NCBI RefSeq assembly: GCF_030733845.1 | Contig: NZ_CP132311.1 | Coordinates: 3,702,501 to 3,766,500 of the forward strand | Direction of reading: 5' to 3' | Length of the DNA stretch: 64,000 nucleotides | Origin: Shinella zoogloeoides | Lineage (GTDB): Bacteria; Pseudomonadota; Alphaproteobacteria; Rhizobiales; Rhizobiaceae | Part shown: positions 31,600 through 42,552 of the stretch, piece by piece | How the letters are laid out: each line of letters starts with the position of its first letter | Numbering within the stretch: position 1 is the first letter of the stretch | The notes under the pieces: generated by a model | Database searches by the model: none | The model's input: the letters and a program-made list of their open reading frames with translations, nothing else | What the model was told of the DNA's origin: nothing | Program-made: the position numbers and the translations under genes

Positions 31600-31607
31600 C
31601 CCAAAGC

Positions 31608-31640
31608 AAAAAGCCCCGGCACTGCCGGGGCTTTTCGTTT
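31608..31640. terminator. Terminator between the glycerate kinase gene and dnaJ
   Basis: AAAAGCCCCGGC and GCCGGGGCTTTT pair around ACT, with T runs on both sides. It can serve both converging genes. Confidence 0.9.
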
Positions 31641-31658
31641 GTCTCTCCCGAGCGACGG

Positions 31659-32783
31659 TCAGCCCTCGAAGAATTCCTTCATCCGCGCGAAGAAACCGGC
31701 CGATTCCGGGTTGTTCTCCTTCGAGGAGATTTCTTCGAATTCCTTCAGCAGCTCGCGCTGGCGCTTGGTCAGCTTCTGCGGCGTCTCGATCTGGATCTGG
31801 ATGTAGAGATCGCCGACCTGGTTGGAGCGCAGCACCGGCATGCCCTTGCTCTTCAGGCGGAACTGCTTGCCGGCCTGCGTGCCCTCGGGCACCGAGACGC
31901 GCGACTTCGTACCGTCGAGCGTGGCCACGTCGAAGGTGCCGCCGAGCGCGGCGGTGGTCATCGAGATCGGCACGGTGCAGTAGAGGTCCGCGCCGTCGCG
32001 CTGGAAGAATTCGTGCGGCTTCACCGACAGGAAGATGTAGAGGTCGCCCGCCGGCCCCCCGCGCACGCCCGCCTCGCCCTCGCCGGAAAGCCGGATGCGC
32101 GTGCCGTCCTCGATGCCCGCGGGGATGTTGACCGACAGCGAGCGCTCCTCGGTGACGCGGCCGTTGCCGTGGCACTTGGTGCAGGGATCGCTGATCGTCT
32201 GGCCGCGGCCGTGGCAGGTCGGGCAGGTGCGTTCGATGGAGAAGAACCCTTGCGCGGCGCGCACACGGCCGGAGCCCTGGCAGGTCGCGCAGGTCTTCGG
32301 GCTGGTGCCGGGCTTGGCGCCCGAACCGGAACAGACGTCACAGGTGATCGAGGTCGGCACGCGGATCTGCGCGGTCTTGCCGGCATAGGCCTCTTCCAGC
32401 GAGATCTCCATGTTGTAGCGCAGATCGCCGCCGCGCTCGCGCCCGCCGGAGGAGCGCCGCTGGCGCCCACCGCCCATCATCTCGCCGAAAATGTCCTCGA
32501 AGATGTCGGAGAAGCCGCCGCCCTGGAAGCCGCCGCCTCCGCCGCCCATGCCGCCCTGCTCGAAGGCCGCATGGCCGTAGCGATCATAGGCCGCGCGCTT
32601 CTGCGGGTCCTTCAGGGTCTCATAGGCTTCGTTGACGTTCTTGAACGTCTGCTCGGCAGCGGCATCGCCCGGATTCTTGTCCGGGTGATACTTCATCGCC
32701 ATCTTGCGGAAGGCGCTCTTCAGCTCCTTCTCGTCGGCGGTCTTGGAGACACCCAGCGTCTCGTAAAAATCAGCTTTTGCCAT
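31659..32783 (-). CDS. dnaJ: Chaperone DnaJ
   Basis: A 374-residue type I Hsp40 that delivers substrates to DnaK and stimulates its ATPase. The J domain is at residues 1-70 with HPD at 33-35. A glycine-rich linker follows ([17 protein letters not shown]). The zinc domain has four CxxCxGxG repeats: [24 protein letters not shown] and CTKCHGNG. Substrate-binding and dimerisation regions complete it. It is downstream of dnaK on the same strand with a 240-bp gap that contains a GC-rich hairpin (about 32988-33010), so it may be read through from dnaK or have its own promoter. Confidence 0.97.
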   Translation of the reverse strand: MAKADFYETLGVSKTADEKELKSAFRKMAMKYHPDKNPGDAAAEQTFKNVNEAYETLKDPQKRAAYDRYGHAAFEQGGMGGGGGGFQGGGFSDIFEDIFGEMMGGGRQRRSSGGRERGGDLRYNMEISLEEAYAGKTAQIRVPTSITCDVCSGSGAKPGTSPKTCATCQGSGRVRAAQGFFSIERTCPTCHGRGQTISDPCTKCHGNGRVTEERSLSVNIPAGIEDGTRIRLSGEGEAGVRGGPAGDLYIFLSVKPHEFFQRDGADLYCTVPISMTTAALGGTFDVATLDGTKSRVSVPEGTQAGKQFRLKSKGMPVLRSNQVGDLYIQIQIETPQKLTKRQRELLKEFEEISSKENNPESAGFFARMKEFFEG

Positions 32784-33023
32784 TCTGGTTCACGTCCGTT
32801 TCGCGGGCACGGTCTTCTTGTTATGGATGAGCAAGCTTGCCTTCAGCCTGCGCCTGAAAACGCGCATGCAAAAAGGCGGAAGCCGGGGCGAAGGAAAGGT
32901 CAAGACATCGTCGCCGCCGAGAACGGGAGTGATCATCTTGCCTGGTTCCCTTCGCGCTGACTTCCGCCTTATTGCTATCCGTTCCTACCGGCCGCGCGTG
33001 GCGCGGCCGGCAAATCTGGAGGC

Positions 33024-34934
<1,911 letters not shown>

Positions 34935-35410
34935 GTCATTCTCTCCTTCAAGCGAACTGCCGGAACCCATTCAGGCATTCTTTTGGCAGCCCCTAATGGT
35001 ATGGTCTTGTCGAAAGCATCGGCCTGAACCGAAGCTTTGCGGGGTATATAAGGACCCCTCCAGACGACTGCAAGACATCCGCGAGCCGCAAAGCGCGCGA
35101 AATCAGCGTGTCCCGGAGGAATTCGTGCACTGCCGCCCCGATGTGCAATCAACCCCAATCGCCCGCGCGATTCAAGGGATTGCTCGAAGTTCCTGCCGTG
35201 CTTGCGCGAAGACGGCAGGCACGGCCTGGAAAACGGCAGGCCCGCGTCCGCCGCTATAGGACGAACAGCCGCGTTTCGGCGATCCTCGCCTGAGAAAACA
35301 TCCAGCATAGTCAGCAGCTTGACAAGGCCCGCCTCATTTTCCCGGCGTCGGTTTATCCCCGCTGCCTCCCGTCACGCACACAATCGTCCGGCTGAACTGA
35401 AAAACGGACT
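34935..35410. other. Intergenic region between dnaK and the toxin-like gene
   Basis: It holds the dnaK leader and promoter on the left. From about 35080 to 35410 I see no convincing gene or structured RNA. TTGACA at 35320-35325 could be a -35 element for the plus-strand islet, but no clear -10 follows. Confidence 0.5.
35045..35074 (-). promoter_or_regulatory. RpoH-type heat-shock promoter of dnaK
   Basis: Read on the minus strand: CTTG, 18 bases, CTTATATA. This fits the alphaproteobacterial sigma-32 pattern (CTTG in the -35, CYTAT-type -10). It would give a leader of about 100 nt before dnaK. Confidence 0.6.
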
Positions 35411-36133
35411 ATGTGGAAAATGACGGAACCGACTGACGCAAGCATCTTGCAACTGAGTTACCGATATGCGGCGATCGCCGTCGAAATCCGGGCGCTGGCG
35501 CTGTTCCTCCGACTGAAGGCCGGCTTTCGTCCCGAACAGCCACGCGTGCCCGCGGGCAGTCCTGATGGCGGGCAGTGGGTCGCGGAAGGCGACGACGGCC
35601 GGCCGATCCTCGTCAGCCGTCGCGGCCCGCGCGGCGCAGGACAGGTTCGCATCCTCGGCCGTTGGCAGGCCGTCACGCCGGCGCAGGAGGCGCGGCTGGT
35701 GGTCAGTGTCGGCCGGATGCGGGAGGCCTTGCGCGCCGTTCAGAAGCGCGAACCGAACTGGAAGCCGACGCCGCAGGTCTATGAAACGGTCGAAGGGCTG
35801 ATCCGCGCGAACGAAGCAACGGCACAGGAGGCTCTGCTCCGCGCGCTCCAGTTGAGATTACCGCGCACCGGGATTGGGCCGTATGCAACGGAGTGGATAG
35901 CTTCACCGGCAGCCAACAAGCGGCTTAATAGGGCGCAGCAGGCGGAAATCGACCGCATTGGCCGCACATACGGATGCCATTGGTGTGGTATAAAGACACC
36001 GGGAACCAGGAAGGGCCATTTTATCGGCGACCATCAGGTGCCAAAATCGCTTGGCAAGCCAAGTCGAATTTATCCGCATTGCGCGTGGTGCAGTAAATCT
36101 CAGGGTGGACTAATCTCTCAAGGAGGGCGCTAA
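35411..36133 (+). CDS. Putative HNH-like nuclease toxin with zinc-binding C-terminus
   Basis: A 240-residue protein with no signal peptide or membrane segment. Residues 41-56 carry the linker-like motif PEQPRVPAGSPDGGQW. I recall close variants in many proteobacterial phage-associated and toxin-like proteins. The middle part is helical and basic. The last 55 residues form a compact candidate metallo-domain: CHWCGIKTPGTRKG, then HFIGDHQVPKSL, then YPHCAWCSKSQGG. The two CxxC pairs could bind zinc, and the DH pair could be catalytic, as in treble-clef HNH/endonuclease VII folds. Two small paralogous genes follow, the first after only three bases. This order, toxin then immunity, is typical of polymorphic toxin cassettes. 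Base composition drops toward the 3' end. The ATG at 35420 is an alternative start. Toxicity is an inference. Confidence 0.65.
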   Translation: MWKMTEPTDASILQLSYRYAAIAVEIRALALFLRLKAGFRPEQPRVPAGSPDGGQWVAEGDDGRPILVSRRGPRGAGQVRILGRWQAVTPAQEARLVVSVGRMREALRAVQKREPNWKPTPQVYETVEGLIRANEATAQEALLRALQLRLPRTGIGPYATEWIASPAANKRLNRAQQAEIDRIGRTYGCHWCGIKTPGTRKGHFIGDHQVPKSLGKPSRIYPHCAWCSKSQGGLISQGGR

Positions 36134-36136
36134 TCG

Positions 36137-36505
36137 ATGCCAGTAGAAACACTTACGATCGCGCTCGAATATCTCAGTATATATGTTGCTGGGCATCGGA
36201 AGGTGCAAATCCCCCTTCATATGGATAAGCAAGGAATATTCGCGTCACCTGACTGTATCAACATTCCCGCGCTCTATTGGAACGACGGAGACACCCGTGT
36301 GGATTTTGGCCCGGTTTCCGAGATTCCGGAGATAAGGGAGCCCGATTTCGATGGCATTATAAATACCCCGAACAAAGAGCTTATCCTGTTTGATGCCAAC
36401 GAGCCTCAGTATGCCATAGCGTATGTACCATCCGTGGAAACTCGTATCCGGGTCTGGATCGATCATCCTACTGAGCCGGAGAATGTCGTTGTCGCGTGGG
36501 GATAG
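36137..36505 (+). CDS. Putative immunity protein, copy 1
   Basis: A 122-residue acidic protein of unknown family. It is predicted to be beta-rich, ends in VVVAWG, and has the central ILFDANEPQYAI block shared with the next gene. AGGAGG, which lies inside the end of the toxin-like gene, precedes the ATG by about ten bases, so the two are coupled. The base composition is much more AT-rich than the window (about 43 percent GC in the line starting 36181). The immunity role is inferred from position, size and acidity. Confidence 0.6.
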   Translation: MPVETLTIALEYLSIYVAGHRKVQIPLHMDKQGIFASPDCINIPALYWNDGDTRVDFGPVSEIPEIREPDFDGIINTPNKELILFDANEPQYAIAYVPSVETRIRVWIDHPTEPENVVVAWG

Positions 36506-36552
36506 TTGTACAGTTTTATCAAGGGAATTTTTCGAAGATGAGGTTCCATGCG

Positions 36553-36921
36553 ATGACCGTGCAACGCATTTCAATCGCTCCGGAATATATAAGCTTTTAT
36601 GTTGCGGGTCGCCGGGACGTCGATATCCCGGTTCATATGGATCGGCAAGGAATCTTCGTTTCCGATGATTGCGTCAACATCCCGGCATACTACTGGAGTG
36701 ACGGAGACACGAATGTGACGCTCGGGCCGTATTCCGAGATCGTAGAGGCTCGGAAGCCGGATTGCGACACTATTTTGAATACGCCAAACAGAGAGATCAT
36801 TCTGTTTGACGCGAATGAGCCTCAATATGCGATTTTGCAGGTGCCTTCTGCAAAAACCCGCATCCGGGTCTGGATGGATCATCCGGTCGAACCGTCAAAC
36901 GTCACCATCGCTTGGGGATAG
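36553..36921 (+). CDS. Putative immunity protein, copy 2 (paralogue)
   Basis: A 122-residue protein that aligns without gaps to the preceding gene. By hand count about 83 of 122 residues are identical. The conserved core includes ILFDANEPQYAI, TRIRVWMDHP and YYWSDGDT. The start at 36553 (MTVQRISI) is chosen because it aligns with the start of copy 1 and follows GAGG; upstream in-frame ATGs at 36496 and 36538 are possible. The substitutions are spread evenly, so this is an older tandem duplication, possibly giving protection against a second toxin variant. Confidence 0.6.
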   Translation: MTVQRISIAPEYISFYVAGRRDVDIPVHMDRQGIFVSDDCVNIPAYYWSDGDTNVTLGPYSEIVEARKPDCDTILNTPNREIILFDANEPQYAILQVPSAKTRIRVWMDHPVEPSNVTIAWG

Positions 36922-36995
36922 AGACGGTGCGACCAGCGCTGTCACTCGTTACCGGTGGTCGTGCCATGCATCGACGGCGCAAGGGGCGTTCGGCA

Positions 36996-39224
36996 TCACC
37001 CGCCGAGGAGGACGTCGAGGAGTGTCGTGCGCCGGGTGCCGGTCTGCCGCTCGCCGCCGACATCGGCGGGCGGGATGAGGCCGTCGTCGAGGGGGACGGC
37101 GCCCGTCCCGTCGCTCGCCACGGCCGCGCCGTGGTCAGCCGGCCGCTCGTCGGTGCCGAGCGTGCGGGAGATGATGTCGAAGAGCTCGTCGCCGCCTTCC
37201 TGCGGCACCGGCTGGGTGCCGCCCTGCAGCGGATCGCCGTTCGCCGTGCCGAACAGCGGGGAGGGCGACAGGCCGGCATGGGCGGCGGTCATGAACTCGC
37301 TCCAGGCCTTGGCCGGAAGCCCGCCGCCCGTCACCTTCTTCATCGACTTGCCGTCGTCGTTGCCGAACCACACGCCGGTGGTCAGGTTGGCCGTGTAGCC
37401 GACGAAGAGCGCGTCGCGGAAGGACTGCGTCGTGCCGGACTTGCCGGCGGCCTGCCAGCCGGGAATGCGGGCGTTCTTGCCGGTTCCCTCGGTGATGACG
37501 CGCATCATCATGCCGTTCATCTGGGAGACGATGGTCGGCTCCAGCACCCGGGGCGGATTGTCGTAGGTGTTCTCGTAGAGCACCTTGCCGTCGGCGGTGG
37601 AGATGCGCCGGATGATGTGCGGCGTCGCCTTGTAGCCGCCGTTCATGAAGGGCGCATAGGCGGCGGTCAGCTCGACCAGCGTCACTTCCGAGGTGCCGAG
37701 CGCGATCGAGGCGTTCGACTGCAGCTCGGATTCGATGCCGAGCCGGCGGGCGAGTTTGATTACCTCGTCCGGGCCGACTTCCATGACCAGCTGCGCCGCG
37801 ATGGTGTTCAGCGAATTGGCGAGCGCCGAGGCGAGCGTCACCTCGCCGCGATATTTCTGGTCGTAGTTCTCAGGCGTCCACTTGCCGATCTTCACCGGCG
37901 CGTCGTTGCGCACCGAAAGCGGCGAGCGGCCGGCTTCCAGCGCCGCCGCATAGACGAAGGGCTTGAAGGCCGAGCCCGGCTGGCGCTTGGCTTTCGAGGC
38001 GCGGTCGAACTGGCTTTCCGCATAGTCGCGCCCGCCGACCAGCGCGCGTATCGCGCCCGTGCCGTCGATGGAAACGAGCGCGGCCTGCGAGGCGTTCGAC
38101 TTGGTACCGTCCTTTTCGAGTTGCGCGGTGATCGCCTCGTCGGCCTTCTTCTCGAGGTCGAGGTCGATCGTCGTGTCGATGACGAGGTCTTCCTTGATGT
38201 CGCCGATCATGCCCGGTAGCTGCGCCATCACCATGTCGGCGGCATAGTGCTGGGCGCCCGACCAGTAGCTCTTGGCGCGCGCCGGGGTCTGCGACATCGC
38301 GGTCTTGATCTCGTTGTCGGTGACGTAGCCTTCCTCGCGCATGGCGCCGAGAACGACCTGGGCGCGTGCCTCGGCCGCCTCCGGATCGCGCGCCGGAGAG
38401 AGGCGCGAGGGCGCCTTGAGCAGGCCGGCGAGCAGCGCGGCCTCGCCGAGATTCACGTCGCGCGCCGACTTGTTGAAGTAGCGCCGCGAGGCGGCCTCCA
38501 CGCCATAGGAATTGGAGCCGAAGAACACGCGGTTGAGATACATCGCGATGATCTGGTCCTTGGAATATTTGTGCTCGAGCCAGAAGGCGAGCAGCACTTC
38601 CTGCACCTTGCGCTCCAGCGTGCGCTCGGGCGAGAGGAACATGTTCTTGGCGAGCTGCTGCGTGAGCGTCGAGCCGCCCTGCACCATGCGGCCGGTCGTG
38701 ATGTTGGTGAACATCGCGCGGGCAAGGCCGAGCGGATCGACGCCGAAATGCGAATAGAAGCGGCGGTCCTCGATGGCGATGACGGCCTGCGGAATATAGG
38801 GCGACATGTTTTCCAGCGACAGCGCCTCGCCGCCCGTCAGGCCGCGATTGGCGATCGTGTCGCCGCTGACGGCGAGGATCTTGATGTTCGGCGGCCGGTC
38901 GGGGATGGACCAGCTCGTGGCGCTCGGCATGCGCGCGCCGTAGTAGAGCACCAGCCCGCCGACACCGATGGCGCCCCAGATGCCGAGCACGACGCACCAG
39001 TAGAAGAGCTTGCGGAACAGCCCGAACAGGCCGCCCGAAGCGCCCCGCTGCCGGCCGGAGCCGCGCCGCGGCCGCTCGGCCTTTGGCGGCTTGCCGCGCC
39101 CCTTGCGGCCACCCGTGCCGCCCGCCACGCGATCGCCCGCGCCGACGTGGAAATCATCGTCGTCGCGGCCTGCCGATCCCTGGAAGGACGGTTCGATGCG
39201 CTGGGATTTTCGGTTGCCTGCCAT
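36996..39224 (-). CDS. Class A penicillin-binding protein 1A (transglycosylase/transpeptidase)
   Basis: A 742-residue bifunctional cell-wall synthase. A basic, disordered cytoplasmic tail of about 65 residues precedes one membrane helix (about residues 70-95). The GT51 glycosyltransferase domain has AIEDRRFYSHFGVDPLG with the catalytic glutamate, GGSTLTQQLAKNMFLSPE and RKVQEVLLAFWLE. The transpeptidase domain has the three active-site motifs: SAFK (in QPGSAFKPF), SLN (in ANSLNTIAA) and KSGT (in AAGKSGTTQ). It polymerises and cross-links peptidoglycan in the periplasm. It converges with the toxin-like islet, 74 bases away. Confidence 0.96.
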   Translation of the reverse strand: MAGNRKSQRIEPSFQGSAGRDDDDFHVGAGDRVAGGTGGRKGRGKPPKAERPRRGSGRQRGASGGLFGLFRKLFYWCVVLGIWGAIGVGGLVLYYGARMPSATSWSIPDRPPNIKILAVSGDTIANRGLTGGEALSLENMSPYIPQAVIAIEDRRFYSHFGVDPLGLARAMFTNITTGRMVQGGSTLTQQLAKNMFLSPERTLERKVQEVLLAFWLEHKYSKDQIIAMYLNRVFFGSNSYGVEAASRRYFNKSARDVNLGEAALLAGLLKAPSRLSPARDPEAAEARAQVVLGAMREEGYVTDNEIKTAMSQTPARAKSYWSGAQHYAADMVMAQLPGMIGDIKEDLVIDTTIDLDLEKKADEAITAQLEKDGTKSNASQAALVSIDGTGAIRALVGGRDYAESQFDRASKAKRQPGSAFKPFVYAAALEAGRSPLSVRNDAPVKIGKWTPENYDQKYRGEVTLASALANSLNTIAAQLVMEVGPDEVIKLARRLGIESELQSNASIALGTSEVTLVELTAAYAPFMNGGYKATPHIIRRISTADGKVLYENTYDNPPRVLEPTIVSQMNGMMMRVITEGTGKNARIPGWQAAGKSGTTQSFRDALFVGYTANLTTGVWFGNDDGKSMKKVTGGGLPAKAWSEFMTAAHAGLSPSPLFGTANGDPLQGGTQPVPQEGGDELFDIISRTLGTDERPADHGAAVASDGTGAVPLDDGLIPPADVGGERQTGTRRTTLLDVLLGG

Positions 39225-39357
39225 AAGCGGTCGGATATGCCCTCGGAAACGTTGCCGTCCGTTGGACTTTAAATGCGGCGATTTAAGGGGTGGTTAAGGA
39301 GCGGTGAACGCGCGCGTGTCACTTTGGCGACAAGGCATTCTTCGTCCGGAAGGGATC

Positions 39358-39377
39358 GGGCGGCCCGAAGGCCGCCC
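39358..39377 (-). terminator. Hairpin with UUCG loop after the BA14K gene
   Basis: On the minus strand GGGCGGCC pairs with GGCCGCCC around TTCG, a very stable tetraloop. There is no T tract, so it may be an mRNA 3' end protector or weak terminator. Confidence 0.5.
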
Positions 39378-39389
39378 GCAATAAAGGCC

Positions 39390-39830
39390 TCAATAGTAGG
39401 GCGAAAGGCACTCGCGGCGACCGCCGTAGTTCGGCTGGTACGAGTTGTCGTATTCGCGATACGAGCGGTAGCGCGCATAGCACCAGTCGATGTGGCGCGG
39501 ATTGACACTGCCTTCGTAGCGCTCGCGAGGACGGGAATAACCGTCGTTGGCGATCGCGCCGCCGATGATCGCGCCCGCGCCGAAGGCTGCCAGCGGATAC
39601 CACCAGCCGTCCGAGTGCCGGCGATAGCCGCGACGCTCGTAGCGATAGCCGCGATGGCCGCCGTACCAGCCGCGACGTTCGCGGCGGTACTGCACCTGCT
39701 CGACGTCGGAGGACTGAGAAATGCCGATTTTCGACATCGGCACGGCAAGGGCCGGTGTGGATACGAAGGCCGTGGCGAACATGGCGACCGCCATGGCGGC
39801 GGAAAGGCCGGTCTTGATCGTTGACTTCAT
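39390..39830 (-). CDS. BA14K-family secreted protein
   Basis: A 146-residue protein with a signal peptide (residues 1-29, ending ALA). A tyrosine/arginine/glycine-rich middle follows (GWYGGHRGYRYERRGYRR), then a short hydrophobic glycine-rich segment (PLAAFGAGAIIGGAIA). The C-terminal domain HIDWCYARYRSYREYDNSYQ is the BA14K signature, named after the 14-kDa immunoreactive, lectin-like protein of Brucella. It is exported and possibly surface-associated. It stands alone between the PBP and YbhN-like genes. Family members are widespread in Rhizobiales; their biochemical role is unclear. Confidence 0.9.
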   Translation of the reverse strand: MKSTIKTGLSAAMAVAMFATAFVSTPALAVPMSKIGISQSSDVEQVQYRRERRGWYGGHRGYRYERRGYRRHSDGWWYPLAAFGAGAIIGGAIANDGYSRPRERYEGSVNPRHIDWCYARYRSYREYDNSYQPNYGGRRECLSPYY

Positions 39831-39931
39831 GTCGGTCTCCCTTGGATAGTCACTGTTTCACAGTGATCTAGACGGATCATAGCATGAAAGAATTCGACTG
39901 AACGCAGGATGAACCAAAACTATCCATGGTT

Positions 39932-40879
39932 TCAGTCCTCGCCGTCGCTCGCCCGTGCAAGGAAACGCGACCGCTCGAAGATCAGGATGACGACCAGCGC
40001 GATGATGAAGGGGATGATGAGGTAGAAGAGCCGGAACACGGCGAGCGCCGCCAGCACCGCCGCGGGGTCCATGTCCGGCAGGCCCGCGATGAAGACGAGT
40101 TCCAGGACGCCGATGCCGCCCGGCGCGTGCGACAGCAGCGCGACCGAGAAGGAGGCGAGGAAGATGCCGAGCACGACGAAGAAGCCCGGATTGCCCTCCG
40201 CCGGCAGCACGAAATAGATGATCGCGGCAGCACCAATCAGCTCGATCGGCGCGATGATCAGCTGGCGGAAGACAAGAGAGGGCTTTGGATATTCCAGCTT
40301 CAGCCAGCGTGTGTTGACCGGCCGGAAGCCGACGAGGCTGCCGACGACGTAGAGCGCGACCAGCATGAGGATGATGATGCCCGTCGAGAACGCCGCCTCT
40401 ATGGGCAGGAAATCGGCGAAACGCCCGATGATCTCCGGCTCCAGCACCAGGACGAGGCCGAACAGCATGATGGTGCCGAGCGCGAAGGTGAAGGAGCAGA
40501 AGGCGACGAGGACGCCCACCTCCGACCCGGTCAGCCCTTTCGACGTATAGGCGCGGTAGCGCACCAGCGCCCCGGAAAAGACCGAGGCGCCGATATTGTG
40601 CGACAGCGCATAGGTGGTGAAGGACGTTATGGTGATGAACCACAAGGAGATGCGGTGGCCGAGATGCTCCAGCGCCAGATGGTCGTAGGCGGCAAGCGCG
40701 GCATAGGCGACGAGCGTCGCCAGCGAGGCGAGGATCCAGCCTGACATCGGAATGGCGTGGATGCTCGCCATGAACTCGTCGAGCGAAAGGCCGCGCAGGT
40801 CCTTGTAGAGGATATAGATCGACAGGACGATGGCGGCGGTGCTGACGAGCGGCCAGAAGAATTTCTTCAGCCGCTTCAT
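39932..40879 (-). CDS. YbhN/UPF0104-type lysylphosphatidylglycerol synthase-like membrane protein
   Basis: A 315-residue inner-membrane protein with about eight helices. It matches the transmembrane (flippase-like) domain of MprF but lacks the cytoplasmic aminoacyl-transferase domain. Conserved segments are YALSHNIGASVFSGALVRYR and LLSHAPGGIGVLELVF. The start at 40879 (MKRLKKFFWP) is chosen because it gives a basic n-region directly before the first helix, and AAGG is just upstream. Proteins of this type are thought to move lipids or lipid-linked compounds, but the substrate here is unknown. Confidence 0.88.
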   Translation of the reverse strand: MKRLKKFFWPLVSTAAIVLSIYILYKDLRGLSLDEFMASIHAIPMSGWILASLATLVAYAALAAYDHLALEHLGHRISLWFITITSFTTYALSHNIGASVFSGALVRYRAYTSKGLTGSEVGVLVAFCSFTFALGTIMLFGLVLVLEPEIIGRFADFLPIEAAFSTGIIILMLVALYVVGSLVGFRPVNTRWLKLEYPKPSLVFRQLIIAPIELIGAAAIIYFVLPAEGNPGFFVVLGIFLASFSVALLSHAPGGIGVLELVFIAGLPDMDPAAVLAALAVFRLFYLIIPFIIALVVILIFERSRFLARASDGED

Positions 40880-41079
40880 CCTGCCTTGCCCCCGGTTTCC
40901 GTTGCCCTGTTGCCCGAGCAGCAAAGGTCCTTCGCGATCCGTGCTGGCGCCATCCTCACCCCTTCCCCATCGTGCGGGCCTGTCATCGCCTGCCGGCGTG
41001 CGGCTCTTGTCGTTTTTCAGTTGGCCAGCATTTCCGTGCGCTCGGGTTAACGCCGGCCAACTTTGTCATCACATCTGCG

Positions 41080-42471
41080 TCAACGCGCGGCGAGTGCCGC
41101 CAGGATGCGCACCCAGGAGCGGATGCCCTTCTCGAAGGACCGCAGTTCGTACTTCTCGTTCGGCGAATGGATGCGGTCGTCCGACAGCGCAAAACCGACG
41201 AGCAAGGATTCCATGCCGAGCATCTTCTGGAAATCGCCAACGATAGGGATGGAGCCGCCCATGCCGATAACGACGGCGGGCTTGGGCCATTCGTCGGAAA
41301 GCGCCGACTTGGCCTTGCCGAGCAGGGACGAATCGTAGGGAAGCTGGATTGCCGGCGAGCCGCCATGGGCGTGGAACGTCACGGAGCAGTCGGCCGGGAT
41401 CTTCGCACGCACATAGGCGCGGAACGCATCGCGGATCTTCGCCGGGTCCTGCTTGCCGACGAGGCGGAAGGAGACCTTGGCCGAGGCCTCGGCCGCGATC
41501 ACCGTCTTGAAGCCCTCGCCGGTATAGCCGCCGGTGATGCCGTTGACCTCGGCCGTCGGGCGCGCCCAGGTGAGTTCCAACACGGAACGGCCCTTCTCGC
41601 CGGAGGGGATCGACAGGCCGATCTCGCCCAGGAAGCTCTCCGCCGAGCTGCCGAGCTTCTCCCATGCGGCCTTGATCTGCGTCGGGGTCTCCTCGACGCC
41701 GTCGTAGAAGCCTTCGAGCGTCACGCGGCCGGTCTCGTCGTGCAGGCCCGCGAGGATCGTCGTGAGGATGTGGATCGGGTTTGCCGCCGCGCCGCCGAAA
41801 TAGCCCGAATGCAGGTCGCGGTCGGCCGCCTTGACGACGATCTCTTCCCCGACGAGGCCGCGCAGGCCCGCCGAGATCGCCGGTGTATCGGCGTCCCACA
41901 TGCTGGTGTCGCAGACGAGGGCGAAGTCCGCCGTCAATTCCGCCGCATTGGCTTCGAGGAAGGGTTTCAGCGACGGCGAGCCGGATTCCTCCTCGCCTTC
42001 GAAGAGGATGGTGACACGGCAGGGCAGCGCGCCCGCCGTTTCCTTGTAGGCGCGGCAGGCTTCGACGAAGGTGAGGAGCTGGCCCTTGTCGTCGGAGGTG
42101 CCGCGGCCGGTGATGATGCGCCGGCCGCCCTCGACCTCGCGCACCGCCGGCTCGAAGGGATCGTGGTCCCAGAGGTTCAGCGGATCGACCGGCTGGACGT
42201 CGTAGTGACCGTAGAACAGCACATGCGGCGCATCCGGCCTCGCGCCGTCGTGATGGGCGACGACCATCGGATGGCCGGGCGTGTCGCGCACCGTCGCATC
42301 GAAGCCGAGCGTGCGCAGTTCCGTGACCAGCCATTCGGCCGCCCGCCGGCATTCCGTCTTGAAGGCCGGATCGGTGGAGATGGACTTGATGCGCACGAGT
42401 TCGAACAGGCGTTCGAGGCTGGCGGGAATGCCGGCGCTGGCGCGGTCGAGGACGGGCAGGATATTTGTCAT
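41080..42471 (-). CDS. M20-family metallopeptidase (dipeptidase)
   Basis: A 463-residue zinc peptidase of the M20 family, similar to ArgE/DapE/carnosinase-like dipeptidases. Metal-binding and catalytic segments are VLFYGHYDVQPVDPL, IITGRGTSDDKGQLLTFVEA and CRVTILFEGEEESGSPSL. A dimerisation lid domain lies between about residues 210 and 365. It has no signal peptide, so it is cytoplasmic and probably recycles short peptides. It is a single gene. Confidence 0.92.
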   Translation of the reverse strand: MTNILPVLDRASAGIPASLERLFELVRIKSISTDPAFKTECRRAAEWLVTELRTLGFDATVRDTPGHPMVVAHHDGARPDAPHVLFYGHYDVQPVDPLNLWDHDPFEPAVREVEGGRRIITGRGTSDDKGQLLTFVEACRAYKETAGALPCRVTILFEGEEESGSPSLKPFLEANAAELTADFALVCDTSMWDADTPAISAGLRGLVGEEIVVKAADRDLHSGYFGGAAANPIHILTTILAGLHDETGRVTLEGFYDGVEETPTQIKAAWEKLGSSAESFLGEIGLSIPSGEKGRSVLELTWARPTAEVNGITGGYTGEGFKTVIAAEASAKVSFRLVGKQDPAKIRDAFRAYVRAKIPADCSVTFHAHGGSPAIQLPYDSSLLGKAKSALSDEWPKPAVVIGMGGSIPIVGDFQKMLGMESLLVGFALSDDRIHSPNEKYELRSFEKGIRSWVRILAALAAR

Positions 42472-42552
42472 GGTCGAATCCCTTGCGAATTGCGCGGCGA
42501 CATTAGACCGATCGTGTCGGGGAGGGCAAATCCTCTGACGGCTTTGCGACGG

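Noticed and set aside
34935..35044. CIRCE/HrcA control of dnaK
   Set aside because: The TTAGCACTC-N9-GAGTGCTAA inverted repeat was looked for and not found.
39932..40879. MprF-type lysylphosphatidylglycerol synthase
   Set aside because: Only the membrane domain is present. The aminoacyl-transferase domain needed for synthesis is missing, so it is called a YbhN-type protein.
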